Below, piece after piece: positions 51,978-61,800 of a stretch of 64,000 nucleotides of DNA. The position numbers and the translations under genes were made by a program. Origin of the DNA: Spirosoma sordidisoli. GTDB lineage: Bacteria > Bacteroidota > Bacteroidia > Cytophagales > Spirosomataceae. The DNA lies in the NCBI RefSeq assembly GCF_004138325.1, contig NZ_SBLB01000005.1, positions 1 through 64,000 on the forward strand, read 5' to 3'. Below the pieces are notes generated by a model that saw only the letters and a list, made by a program, of their open reading frames with translations, had not been told where the DNA came from and did not search any database. Numbering within the stretch: the stretch's first letter is position 1; the number at the start of each line of letters is the position of its first letter.

Positions 51978-53618
51978 TCAGAAATGATAATCGACACCAA
52001 ACGTCATACCGGTCGAGGTTGGCCGGGTCTGTATGGGCGAGTCGACCGGCGTACCGGGACTCAGCGAGGGCTGATAAACCCCCGCTACCGAGGCCGACCA
52101 GCGCTGCGACGGGCGGTAGCGGAACCGGGCTCCCATCGTGGCCGCCAGCGACACGGGGCGGTATAGACCGTCTTTTGCTGTTATAACCAGTTCGTCGGCT
52201 ACGGTGTTCCGGACAAAGATGTTAGTGAGCAGACCACCCAGCAGGGCCATACTCAGCCGCTTGCGCGGCCGGAGCTGGTAACCGACCTGCATCGGTACCT
52301 GAATGTACTGATAGTCGTTGGTAACGGCCTGGCTGTTGCGGATATCGTAGTTGTTCGGATCGGCCGCCCGGTTGGCGCTCATCAGGTTGTCGTAGGCGAA
52401 CTGAGCGGTGCTGCCGTTTTTGGTGACCGAGGGCTGGCCCAGCTGGCTCCGCAGCAGATCGGTATAGAGCGAACTGGTACCGGCCACGGTGGCCGCACTG
52501 CTGGTATTGTTGACCATCTGCAAACTGTAGACGTTAGCCGGACGGGGGCTGTCGACCGTCGACCGGCCGGCCAGGTACCCGACGCCCGACTCCAGCGACC
52601 AGTGTTCGGTGAGCTGAACCCCGGCCGCAGCCTGGTAGGCTATCGAGAAGTTGGCCCGGCTCGATACCGTTGGCGAGGTCGCGCTGGCAGCCACGCCCGA
52701 CATCCGCACGACCGATGGGATCTGCGTCGATACGGCCGGGTCGAAGGCGCCCGGCATCACACTGACCGACGCCCATAACGACCGCTCCGACCGTTTCGTG
52801 GTTTGCTCGAGCGGCATGTCGTCAGCCGGGTCGGCGGGCCGGAACCAGACAATCCGCTGAATCGCGCCCGGACCGCGAAGCTTCAGCCCCCGGCCTTCGA
52901 GCCGATCGTAGTTGGCCGAAGTCAGCTGGTCAGCCGTTGCGGAGTTGGCGGACAGGATGGTCGACTGACGGTCAAACGCGTTGGCGGGCATCGGACTCGC
53001 TGTCAGGGCCAGAGTCGGTGGGGTAGCGCCGGTAGCCACTGGACCTGCCGCCGACTCTGGATTAGTCGTTTCTGTAGCGGAAACGGCCGAGGCCGACCGG
53101 GCAGATTGAGTGGATCGCTGCGGTCTGTTCAACGCCAGCGTCGGCATCTGACGGGACAATCGACGACCGCTGACCGATCCCGTTGGGCTCGGTTCAGACG
53201 CGGCTGACAACGAAGGCTGCTCGGCCCCAACGGGCGAACTGGCGGGCGCGCTGGTCGATGCCATACCATCCGTTGCCGAACCGACAACAGACGGCTGACC
53301 TGGTTGCTGGCGGTCGGGCTGCGTAGTCGGGTTAGCCGGAGCCGCCGACTGCCGGGTGGCGACAGACTGGCGGCTTTGTTCGGTAGGCATGACCCACCAG
53401 CCCACTAGTAGCAGCGCCACGGCGGCTGCCAGGCCAGCGGCCCAGCCAAACGGCCGCGACAGGACCGGTCCTGCCCCCCAGAGCGGGACGATGCCGGTTT
53501 TGTCGGACTCGTCCAAACGCCGTTCGATAGCATCCCACACGCGGGGTGGGGGTGCGTCGTCGGCCTCGTCGAAGACCTTCCGCCACAGATCGTCCGGTAT
53601 GTTTCGTTCGTCACTCAT
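51978..53618 (-). CDS. Anti-sigma-like membrane protein with C-terminal outer-membrane beta-barrel
   Basis: A 546-residue protein. Residues 1-56 are cytoplasmic in character (IPDDLWRKVFDEAD, VWDAIERRLDESD) as in the short anti-sigma domains of this phylum; a single membrane segment is at about 57-77 (WAAGLAAAVALLLVGWW); 78-270 is Ser/Ala/Pro/Thr-rich and likely disordered; from about 275 it has beta-barrel strands that end in TFGVDYHF with a terminal Phe. It follows the ECF sigma gene by 19 bases, so it is the likely regulator. One chain with an inner-membrane segment and an OM-type barrel is hard to place in the envelope. Confidence 0.7.
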   Translation of the reverse strand: MSDERNIPDDLWRKVFDEADDAPPPRVWDAIERRLDESDKTGIVPLWGAGPVLSRPFGWAAGLAAAVALLLVGWWVMPTEQSRQSVATRQSAAPANPTTQPDRQQPGQPSVVGSATDGMASTSAPASSPVGAEQPSLSAASEPSPTGSVSGRRLSRQMPTLALNRPQRSTQSARSASAVSATETTNPESAAGPVATGATPPTLALTASPMPANAFDRQSTILSANSATADQLTSANYDRLEGRGLKLRGPGAIQRIVWFRPADPADDMPLEQTTKRSERSLWASVSVMPGAFDPAVSTQIPSVVRMSGVAASATSPTVSSRANFSIAYQAAAGVQLTEHWSLESGVGYLAGRSTVDSPRPANVYSLQMVNNTSSAATVAGTSSLYTDLLRSQLGQPSVTKNGSTAQFAYDNLMSANRAADPNNYDIRNSQAVTNDYQYIQVPMQVGYQLRPRKRLSMALLGGLLTNIFVRNTVADELVITAKDGLYRPVSLAATMGARFRYRPSQRWSASVAGVYQPSLSPGTPVDSPIQTRPTSTGMTFGVDYHF

Positions 53619-53637
53619 TATCTATGTTGTTGTTCAT

Positions 53638-54192
53638 TCAGATTGGCCGGCCTTCGGCAGTTCGGCCATCCTGTTGTAGTTTCTGTTGAAGAAGGCTCCG
53701 GGCCCGGGCGTACTGTGATTTTGAGGTGCCCTCGGCAATGTCGAGCATGTCGGCAATTTCCGGATGGTTGTAACCCTCAATGGCATATAGATTAAATACC
53801 GCCCGGCAGCCCGGCGGTAATTCCTGAATCAGTTCCAGCAGGTATTTATAGTTCAGCGTCGGCAGACTCTGGTCGGCCTGGGGTAGAACAGGAGCCAGCT
53901 CCTGCACGTCGGCCGCATGCTCCCAGGGTTTTTGTTTCCGGATGTGCTTAAGCGCCGTATTGATAACGATCCGCTTCAGCCAGGCCTCCAGCGGACACTC
54001 GAACCGGAACGAGTCGATGTGCCGAAACACTTTCACGAACGCATCCTGCAACACGTCTTCGGCCTCGTCAGGGTCCTTAATGTACCGTTTGCATACGACA
54101 AAGAGCTTCCCGGCAAACCGCTCATAGAGCTGTCGCTGTACAATCCGGTCCTGCCGACGGCACCCTTCGACTAATGCATATTCATCCTGCAT
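53638..54192 (-). CDS. ECF-type RNA polymerase sigma factor
   Basis: About 184 residues from MQDEYALVEGCRRQD; an ATG 13 codons upstream (54231) is possible. Region 2 has RQLYERFAGKLFVVCKRYI, the DPDEAEDVLQDAFVKVFRHID motif near 41-61 typical of Bacteroidota ECF factors; region 4 has GYNHPEIADMLDIAEGTSKS near 145-164 as the helix-turn-helix. It heads a run of seven minus-strand genes ending at 48841 and probably controls them with the anti-sigma-like protein encoded next. No FecR/SusC pair is present, so it is not a standard polysaccharide-sensing system. Confidence 0.92.
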   Translation of the reverse strand: MQDEYALVEGCRRQDRIVQRQLYERFAGKLFVVCKRYIKDPDEAEDVLQDAFVKVFRHIDSFRFECPLEAWLKRIVINTALKHIRKQKPWEHAADVQELAPVLPQADQSLPTLNYKYLLELIQELPPGCRAVFNLYAIEGYNHPEIADMLDIAEGTSKSQYARARSLLQQKLQQDGRTAEGRPI

Positions 54193-54357
54193 ATCAACGC
54201 TGACAATTCCAAAGACCCGCTGCTTTAGCAAACGGTTGGAAGTCAGATAAAATTTTTTGTACCCCTTTCAAAGCGGTAAGTTAGCCGCCCTGCTCTCTTA
54301 TACAATTATCGCGCCTGAGGGCATTGTCTGGCTGTCAGGCAGATTGGCGGAACTACG

Positions 54358-54365
54358 TATATTTG
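54358..54365 (+). promoter_or_regulatory. -7 promoter element before the isomerase gene
   Basis: TATATTTG matches TAnnTTTG 30 bases before the ATG at 54396. A TTG at the -33 spacing is not found. Confidence 0.5.
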
Positions 54366-54395
54366 ATATCCCTTACCCTATATGATTTTTTCTTC

Positions 54396-55241
54396 ATGAA
54401 TCGTCGTGATGCGCTGCGTTATTCTCTGGGCCTTGGCGTAGCCGCGCTGGCCTGTCCTGCGCTGGCAACGACCAGCCGCTTCAACATTGGTGCCTGCGAC
54501 TGGTCGATCGGTTCGGCAGGGGCTATCGACGCCTTCGCCGTGGCTCGTCAGATCGGTCTCGACGGCGTGCAGGTTAGCCTCAACACGGTCGCCGACCACG
54601 ATCATCTCCGCAAACCCGAGGTTCTGCAAGCGTATAAAGAAGCCGCCCGGCAGGCCGGCGTTGGCTTCGGTGGGCTGGCCATTGGTCTACTGAACACCAT
54701 TCCGTACAAGTCAGATCCCCGAACCGATGCCTGGGTGCAGGATAGTATCGACGTGGCCCGGGCGTTGGGGGTCAAAAACGTATTATTGGCTTTTTTCTCG
54801 AATAATGATCTGCGTAATGACAAAAAAGGTCAACAGGTAGTTATCGATAAACTGAAAGCAGTAGCTCCCAAAGCGGAGAAAGCCGGCGTAACGCTGGGCA
54901 TCGAGTCGTGGCTATCGGCGCCGGATCATCGGGCGCTGATCGACGCTGTGGGGTCACCGGCGGTAAAAGTGTATTATGATGTCTGCAACGCAACGGTAGA
55001 GGGCTACGACATTTTCAGGGAGATGCGCGAGCTGGGTACCGACCTGATCTGCGAAGTACACCTGAAAGAGAACGGCTTCCTGCTGGGCAAAGGCAAAATC
55101 GATCTGGTGAAGGTTCGCCAGACACTCGACGAGATCGGCTACACGGGCTGGCTTCAGATCGAAGGAGCCATCCCGAAAGGGCAGCCGATCCTGGCCAGCT
55201 ACATCGAAAACAACCGAACCGTCCGAATCCTGTTCGGCTAG
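54396..55241 (+). CDS. Exported sugar phosphate isomerase/epimerase-family protein
   Basis: About 281 residues from MNRRDALRYSLGLGVAALA, a Tat-like signal with the Arg-Arg pair; upstream frame to 54324 is open but unlike the family. The xylose-isomerase-like TIM barrel has FNIGACDWSIG, GLDGVQVSL near 53-61, TLGIESWLSAPDHRALID near 169-186, VKVYYDVCNAT near 193-203 and EVHLKENG near 222-229, which supply the metal-binding Glu, Asp, His and Glu. Exact substrate unknown. The next gene, 324 bases away, encodes a PVC-type heme protein, a pairing seen in sugar-oxidising loci of Bacteroidota and Planctomycetota. Confidence 0.85.
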   Translation: MNRRDALRYSLGLGVAALACPALATTSRFNIGACDWSIGSAGAIDAFAVARQIGLDGVQVSLNTVADHDHLRKPEVLQAYKEAARQAGVGFGGLAIGLLNTIPYKSDPRTDAWVQDSIDVARALGVKNVLLAFFSNNDLRNDKKGQQVVIDKLKAVAPKAEKAGVTLGIESWLSAPDHRALIDAVGSPAVKVYYDVCNATVEGYDIFREMRELGTDLICEVHLKENGFLLGKGKIDLVKVRQTLDEIGYTGWLQIEGAIPKGQPILASYIENNRTVRILFG

Positions 55242-55476
55242 TAGAGACGCGACCGCACCGGCGCCCCGGCCTTCGCGTCTCTTGTCCGGATGGTATACCG
55301 GGGAAGGAATTGTTGCTGACGCGTATGAGACGCGATGGCCGGGGCGCCGGTGCGATCGCGTCTCTACCTGTCCGGATGGTATTGTGTTGCCTACCGGGGA
55401 AGGAATTGTTGCTGACGCGTATGAGACGCGATGGCCGGGGCGCCGGTGCGATCGCGTCTCTACCTATCCGGATGGT
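55242..55476. repeat. Tandem 85-base repeat with an inverted partial copy
   Basis: Two nearly identical 85-base units at 55296-55380 and 55392-55476 each begin TACCGGGGAAGGAATTGTTG and contain GAGACGCGATGGCCGGGGCG and GTGCGATCGCGTCTC, which pair into a hairpin. A shorter hairpin AGAGACGCGA...TCGCGTCTCT at 55243-55282 is an inverted relative of the same core. They fill the gap between the isomerase and the heme protein gene; no gene is seen there. Confidence 0.85.
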
Positions 55477-55565
55477 TACGTTGTCTGCGCGATGGTTTAG
55501 GGCGATGCGCCTGAGATGCGCCTGTCGGGCGGTCGCGGTTCTTTGATTTGAATCTTAACGTACGT

Positions 55566-58500
55566 ATGAAAATAACGTTTTCCGAATCTCTTTTTCCGGT
55601 TGTGCTGGTCGCGGGTTTTCTGACCGTAGCGACGCCGGTTGTTCAGCCGAAATTGACAACGACTGTGGTTCCGTCGGCCGAACCCAGCCGGCAGCATAGC
55701 GTTGTGGTGGGCGACGATTCGAGCCGACTGTACCTGCCCGACGACCTCGAAGCGACGCTGTGGGCCGAATCGCCGATGTTTTATAACCCGACCAACATGG
55801 ATATCGACGCCCGGGGCCGGGTGTGGGTTACCGAAGCGGTCAACTACCGGAAGTTTAACAACAAGGCCGACCAGCGCCTGAACCACCCCGAAGGTGAGCG
55901 TGTCATCATCCTGGAAGATACCAATGGCGACGGCAAGGCCGACGCGAGTAAGGTGTTCGTGACCGATCCGGACCTGGTGTCGCCCCTCGGCATTGCGATC
56001 ATCGGCAATAAGGTTATTGTCTCCTGCGCGCCCAGCCTGGTGGTATACACCGACGAAAACGGCGACGATAAACCCGACCGCAAAGAGGTGCTGCTGACCG
56101 GCTTCGGCGGCCTCGACCATGACCATGCGCTCCACGCCCTGGTGGCCGGCCCCGATGGCAAGTATTACTTCAACACGGGAAATGCCGGCCCCCACGTAGT
56201 CACCGACAAAGACGGCTGGACACTCCGCTCGGGAAGCCTCTACGTTGGTGGCACGCCTTATAACAAAATCAACCACGGCAATCAGGTTAGCGACGATGGT
56301 CGCGTCTGGGTGGGCGGGCTGGCCCTGCGCATCAACCCCGATGGCTCGGGCCTGAAGGTGATGGGGCACAACTTTCGCAACAACTACGAAACCGCCCTCG
56401 ACTCGTACGGCAACATGTGGCAGAACGATAACGACGACCAGGTGGTGGCCTGCCGAACGAGCTGGCTGATGGAAGGAGGCAATGCGGGCTACTTCAGCAG
56501 CGACGGCACCCGCTACTGGCAGGGCGACCAGCGACCCGATCAGTCGATTCAGACCGCCCACTGGCACCAGGACGACCCCGGCGTGATGCCCGTGGGCGAC
56601 ATTACCGGCGCGGGCTCGCCCACGGGGGTAGTCGTGTACGAAGGCGACGAACTGGGCCCTGCCTACCGGGGCATGCTGCTAAGCGCCGAAGCGGGCCGGA
56701 ACGTAATATTCAGCTACAAACCCGACATCTGGGGAGCCGGGTACCGCCTGCCCCGCACCGACTTCATCAGCACCTTTCCGAAGGTAGACGAGAACTACAA
56801 ATGGAACGATAAGACCAGCGATACCCGCAAGTGGTTCCGCCCCAGCGATATAGCCGTGGGTACCGACGGAGCTCTTTACATTGCCGACTGGTACGACCCC
56901 GTTGTGGGTGGTCACCAGATGCAGGACCAGCAGGGCTACGGGCGTATCTACCGGATAACTCCGCGCGGGCGTCGGCTGAGAGCGCCCCGGCTCGATTTAC
57001 GCACCACCCAGGGGCAGATTGCCGCGCTGCTCAGCCCGGCCGTGAACGTACGGGTGCTTGGTTTCGAAGCGCTCAAACAACAGGGCGACGACGTGATCGA
57101 ACCGGTAAAAGCCCTGCTGTCGTCGGGCAATCCGTACCATCGGGCGCGGGCTATTTTTATGATGGCGCACCTGGGCTCCGAAGGACAGTTTGAAGTCGAA
57201 CGGCTTCTGAAAGCGGCCGATGCACCCATGCGGATAGCCGCCATCCGGGCCCTGCGCAGCATCACCCCCGAAAATTCCAGGTCCAACCCGGGCCTGACTA
57301 CCTCGCAGCGGGCGTTGCTGCCGTTGCTGGGTAACCTGGCGCTCGACCCCAGCGCGGCTGTTCGGCGCGAGGTGGCCATCGCCATCCGGGATGTACCCTA
57401 CACCGATTGCCGCTTCATACTCCTGAACCTGGTCAAAGGCTACGACGGGCAGGATCGTTACTATCTGCATGCCCTCGGTATAGCCGCTGGCGGAAAAGAA
57501 GAAGCCCTGTTCGCCGATCTGCGTCCGACCCTGCCCCAGGACCCTACCCGGTGGGATCAGCGCGTAGCCAGCCTGGTCTGGGAGCTGCATCCGGCCTCGG
57601 CGGTTCCCCTGCTGAAAAAACGCGCCGAAGCCCAGACCCTTACCGCCGACGCCCGACGGCAGGCCATTACGGCACTCGGGTTCATTAACGACAAGTCGGC
57701 GGCCCTGACCATGGTTGAGCTGACCAAATCGCCGGAGAAAGACGTAGCCGACCAGGCCCGGTACTGGACGGGCTTCCGGCGCGGTAACGACTGGGCCTCG
57801 CTGCTGAACTGGGACGAGGTGATGCCGGTGAAACAATCGGCCGATGAGCAGAAGATGCTGGCCAAGCGGCAAATCCTGCTGGATGAGTACAGGAGTGACG
57901 CCGAAAAGCGGAAAGTAGCGATGGAAATGGCCCGTACGGCGGCCGGTGGGCAGATACTAGTCGGTCTGGCCGCTGACAAAAAACTGCCCGACAACCTACG
58001 TACCTACGTAGCCGACGCCATCCTGAAAAACCCCGACCAGAGCGTACGAACCATGGCGAAGGAATACTTCAGCCGCCGGTCTGCGCCCAAACCAGCCGCC
58101 CCCGTAGAGACCGCCAGCCCGGTTTCGTCGGTAGCCAGTGCGCCGTCGGCCAGTCCGGCCAGTAGCGAATCGATTACCCAGATCGCCATGCTGACCGGCG
58201 ACGCCAGATCCGGGCTGACGGTCTTCAAAAACAACTGCTCGACCTGCCATCGTTACAAACAGCAGGGCAACGATGTGGGGCCCGAACTCACCCAGATTCA
58301 TCAGAAATTCGACAAAAACGCCCTGCTCGACGCCATTGTGAACCCCAGCGCCGGGATTGCGTTTGGCTACGAGCCCTGGCTCATTACAACTAAAAAAGGG
58401 CAGACTTACTACGGGTTCCTGGTCAGCGATGGAGAGCAGTCGGTCGTCGTGAAAGGGGTGACGGGACAAAAGCATACGGTTCCGACCGATCAGGTTTATT

Positions 58501-58601
58501 CGCGTCGACAGTACAAGACAAGCCTCATGCCCGACCCCAAAGCGATGGGCCTTTCCGGCCAGCAACTGGCTGATCTGACGGCCTTTCTGCTCAGGCAATA
58601 G
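55566..58601 (+). CDS. PVC-type heme-binding protein with propeller, HEAT repeats and cytochrome c domain
   Basis: About 1011 residues from MKITFSESLF (a TTG six codons upstream also keeps the frame). After a signal-like start, a membrane-bound-dehydrogenase propeller runs from about 50 to 470 (PTNMDIDARGRVWVTEAVNY near 77-96); HEAT-like helices follow to about 840; an Ala/Ser/Pro linker; then a c-type cytochrome with CSTCH near 893-897 and GPELTQIHQKFDKNALLDAI. The C-terminal PxxQVxSR region and a Met in LMPDPKAM can supply the distal ligand. These proteins oxidise sugars or alcohols in the periplasm; the substrate is unknown. Confidence 0.9.
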   Translation: MKITFSESLFPVVLVAGFLTVATPVVQPKLTTTVVPSAEPSRQHSVVVGDDSSRLYLPDDLEATLWAESPMFYNPTNMDIDARGRVWVTEAVNYRKFNNKADQRLNHPEGERVIILEDTNGDGKADASKVFVTDPDLVSPLGIAIIGNKVIVSCAPSLVVYTDENGDDKPDRKEVLLTGFGGLDHDHALHALVAGPDGKYYFNTGNAGPHVVTDKDGWTLRSGSLYVGGTPYNKINHGNQVSDDGRVWVGGLALRINPDGSGLKVMGHNFRNNYETALDSYGNMWQNDNDDQVVACRTSWLMEGGNAGYFSSDGTRYWQGDQRPDQSIQTAHWHQDDPGVMPVGDITGAGSPTGVVVYEGDELGPAYRGMLLSAEAGRNVIFSYKPDIWGAGYRLPRTDFISTFPKVDENYKWNDKTSDTRKWFRPSDIAVGTDGALYIADWYDPVVGGHQMQDQQGYGRIYRITPRGRRLRAPRLDLRTTQGQIAALLSPAVNVRVLGFEALKQQGDDVIEPVKALLSSGNPYHRARAIFMMAHLGSEGQFEVERLLKAADAPMRIAAIRALRSITPENSRSNPGLTTSQRALLPLLGNLALDPSAAVRREVAIAIRDVPYTDCRFILLNLVKGYDGQDRYYLHALGIAAGGKEEALFADLRPTLPQDPTRWDQRVASLVWELHPASAVPLLKKRAEAQTLTADARRQAITALGFINDKSAALTMVELTKSPEKDVADQARYWTGFRRGNDWASLLNWDEVMPVKQSADEQKMLAKRQILLDEYRSDAEKRKVAMEMARTAAGGQILVGLAADKKLPDNLRTYVADAILKNPDQSVRTMAKEYFSRRSAPKPAAPVETASPVSSVASAPSASPASSESITQIAMLTGDARSGLTVFKNNCSTCHRYKQQGNDVGPELTQIHQKFDKNALLDAIVNPSAGIAFGYEPWLITTKKGQTYYGFLVSDGEQSVVVKGVTGQKHTVPTDQVYSRRQYKTSLMPDPKAMGLSGQQLADLTAFLLRQ

Positions 58602-58808
58602 CCGTTGCAGTCCGGCCGGTCTGGCATGTCCGGACCGACCGGGCTGTACAGTCGGGCTGCCGCTTACTCAGGTACATTTCGGAATAGCGTATCGATTTTG
58701 AGTAGGGTGTTACCTTAATAGAGATTTTATCATAATATATTGCCCCAAGTTACTTTTTGGTGTAATATTTGGTGTAAATTCCTTTTACAGGTATTCGCTT
58801 TATTCAAA

Positions 58809-61800
58809 ATGAAAAATTTTTTACAAGTTTGCAGCGGACTGTGGTTGCTGGTTGGGTTACTGTGTGTTACCACACAGGCTCATCCGGCGGCTTTGGCGCC
58901 CGGGCTGCAACGAGTAAACCTCTCGATACAAGCGATTGGCATGGTCAAACTCCCGACCATAGCTGTGCCACAGGACAGTCTTGTCAAGCCAGCTGCCGAC
59001 ACAACCGGCCTGTTAATCACCCAGCTATCGACCCAGGCGCTCTGCCCCGGCGGTTCCTTACAGATTTATTTCTCGGCCGAAAAACCGCTCTCGGCTACCG
59101 GCGTCGTTACGGCTGACCTCATCAACCGGGTTAGCGCGGCCGTTGTGAGCATTCCCGTAAGCGGCACCGCCAGCCCCCTCCGGCTAACCGTACCGGATAC
59201 GCTGGTGCCGGGTTCGTACCGGCTGCGGCTACGGACGGCAGGCGCAGTCGGTACCTACGCTGGGGCCATCAACATCAACCCGGTACCGATTGTCAACCTG
59301 CGCGGGTCAACCACTATCCGCCGGGGCGAACCAGCCGTTGTTACGCTCGATGTAACCGGCATTGGCCCGATCTCCATCAACCTGAGCGATGGAAGTCAGG
59401 TCCCGACCGAGGGGCTGGAACGGACCATATTCCGACCGGTCAGCCTGTTTCCTGACACCACCACCACCTACCGGGTTACCGGACTGACGTCGGGCTGCGG
59501 CACGGCGGGGACCATCAGCGGCTCGGCGGTGGTTACGGTGCAGCCCAGTGTGCGGATCGACTCGCTGTCGAGCTACCGATTTTGCGGGGGCGATACCATC
59601 CGGGCGTATCTGTCGGTCGACTCGGCCGCGCTGGGGGCCAGTCCGGCGGCCTGGGCGTTTCTGATCGGACCACCCACCAGCGCCACCGGTAACCTGGGCT
59701 CGTATACCGGCTACGGTACGGTCCTCAGCATCCGAAACCGGGTGATGACGGTTGTGCTGCCCGGCCCCGGGCAGGGCGATATTTATTCGGGCGTTTATGC
59801 GGTGCAGGTTCGCTACCCCGACGGGGCCGAACAGGCGCAGTTTGGCGTCGTGCATAACCGGCTGGTTCATGTCGGTACGGTGCCCAGAGCCATCTTGCCG
59901 GCTAATTTCAGTACCGAGCTGGACAAACCTCAGGGCATTAACTTCCAGGTTACGGTAACGGGCGGGCGCGATTACGAGATTACCCTGTCTGACAGTACCA
60001 CCCGACGCGTAAAAACCGACGAGGATTTCTACACCCAGGTGGCTCGCTTCGACCTGTTTGTCGACAAAACCACGACCTATACCGTTCGGTCTGTTCGCAA
60101 CAGCTGTGGCGTCGGCACCACCGAGGGGCAGGTAACGATCAACGTTCGCCAGCCCGATGAGCGGGTGCTGTACCTGAAACGACCCGACAGCCTTTATTGC
60201 CCGGGTAGCCTGCTGCGGGTAAGTTTCGGTCTGTCGGGTACCTATACGGCCGCCAACCGGTTCCGGCTCGAACTGTCTGACGGTCTTGGTACATTCTACG
60301 GCAATTATGTCGATACGGTTCGTACGGCGGCCGATACGCTTCAGTTCCGGGTGCCGCAGGAGGCCAGTTTCTACAAGCTGCGGCTGGTGGCTACCGACTC
60401 GGGCGTGGTCAGCAACGAGACGGGCTTCTACGTATCCGAGTTTGCCCCGAAAGCAACCCTGGCCATCACCCCCGACGATCGACGGGCGGGTTATACCGAC
60501 GGCGTTACGACCGTAGTCCTGCCGGGCGCATCGGCCGAGCTGGTGCTTGGCTTTCAGGGGCAGCCGCCGTTCCGCTACGAACTCTCCGACGGCACCAAAG
60601 GCCAGACCAACGCCACTTTCGTATCGCTGAAGCGGTTTCCGCAGACATCGGCCACATATTACCTGAAAACCCTGACCGACGGTTGTAGCACGGCACCAGC
60701 CAGCAATACCGTAGCTCTGACCGTACAGCCGTTCCTGATGCAGATTGGAACGGTAAACAGTTACGCCTGCCTTGGCAACGAACTACCTGTCCCGATCGTA
60801 ACGGCAGGACGCGTTCCGGACAGCGCCACGCTGGTTGTACAGGCCGCTACCGACAGCGCCACCGGAACCTACCGCGACCTGCCAACCGCCGGTGTGCTGC
60901 CCGGCCTGCGGGTAACGGTAGATACGGCTATGATCGGGAAAAACCTGTTTCTGCGGGTGGTTGCCAGAACCAGCAGCCTGACCCTGACCAGCCTGCCTAC
61001 GGCCAACCCGATAACCGTGCGAAGCGCGCCCAACGTTACCCTGACCACGCCCGATGGCCAGACCGCCGTTCAGCTGGAACCTAATCAGACCAGCGCCGAG
61101 CTGAAGGTGGCCAGTCTGGCCCGCGATGTGTTTTCGGTGCGGCTGAGCGATAATCAGCTGCTCGATGGGTTTGCCAACGGGAGCCTGTTCGTGGCGCCCG
61201 CCAGCACCACGGCCGCCAGTATGTTTACTATTCAGCGCGTATACAACGTTTGCGGGTACGGTACGGCTTCGGGGCAGGTGCGGGTGAGCTACAAACCCGG
61301 GCTGCGCGGACTGACCGCTACCGACAGCCTGCTGTGCGCTGGTAGTTCCTGGACCGTTGGTTACGAGCGGGTGGGGGAGCTGGCGGCCGACAACCGGTTT
61401 GTGTTCTCCCTGCGCGACAGCACCGGCCAGCTGACCCGGCTCACCGAAACAACGGCCGTTCAGGGCCAGCTGACGCTGCCGGTTCCGAAGGTGCAGAAAG
61501 CGGGCTCGTACTCCCTGCACGTCGAAGCGACGTCGCCGGCCCTGACGCTGGTCAACAGCGGCCCCAGGCTGGTAGTAAGGGCCCTGCCTACCGCATCGCT
61601 GACCGGTACGGCCAGTATCATCAAGGGGGATTCGGCGGGGGTAAGCGTGGCCCTGACCGGCAGCGCCCCCTGGAGTTTTACGGTGAGCGGGCCGGGCGGC
61701 AGCCAGACCGTTACGACCGGCCAGTCGCCCTACCGCATTCGGATTCGGCCCGATACCACGGTTACGTACCGGCTGGCGGGGGTTTCGAACGGCCAGTGTG

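Noticed and set aside
55282-55500. 72-codon frame made of two copies of GIVADAYETRWPG
   Set aside because: It is a translation of the 85-base tandem repeat, not a conserved peptide.
55497-56567. 356-codon minus-strand frame opposite the heme-protein gene
   Set aside because: Antisense shadow; composition follows the sense gene.
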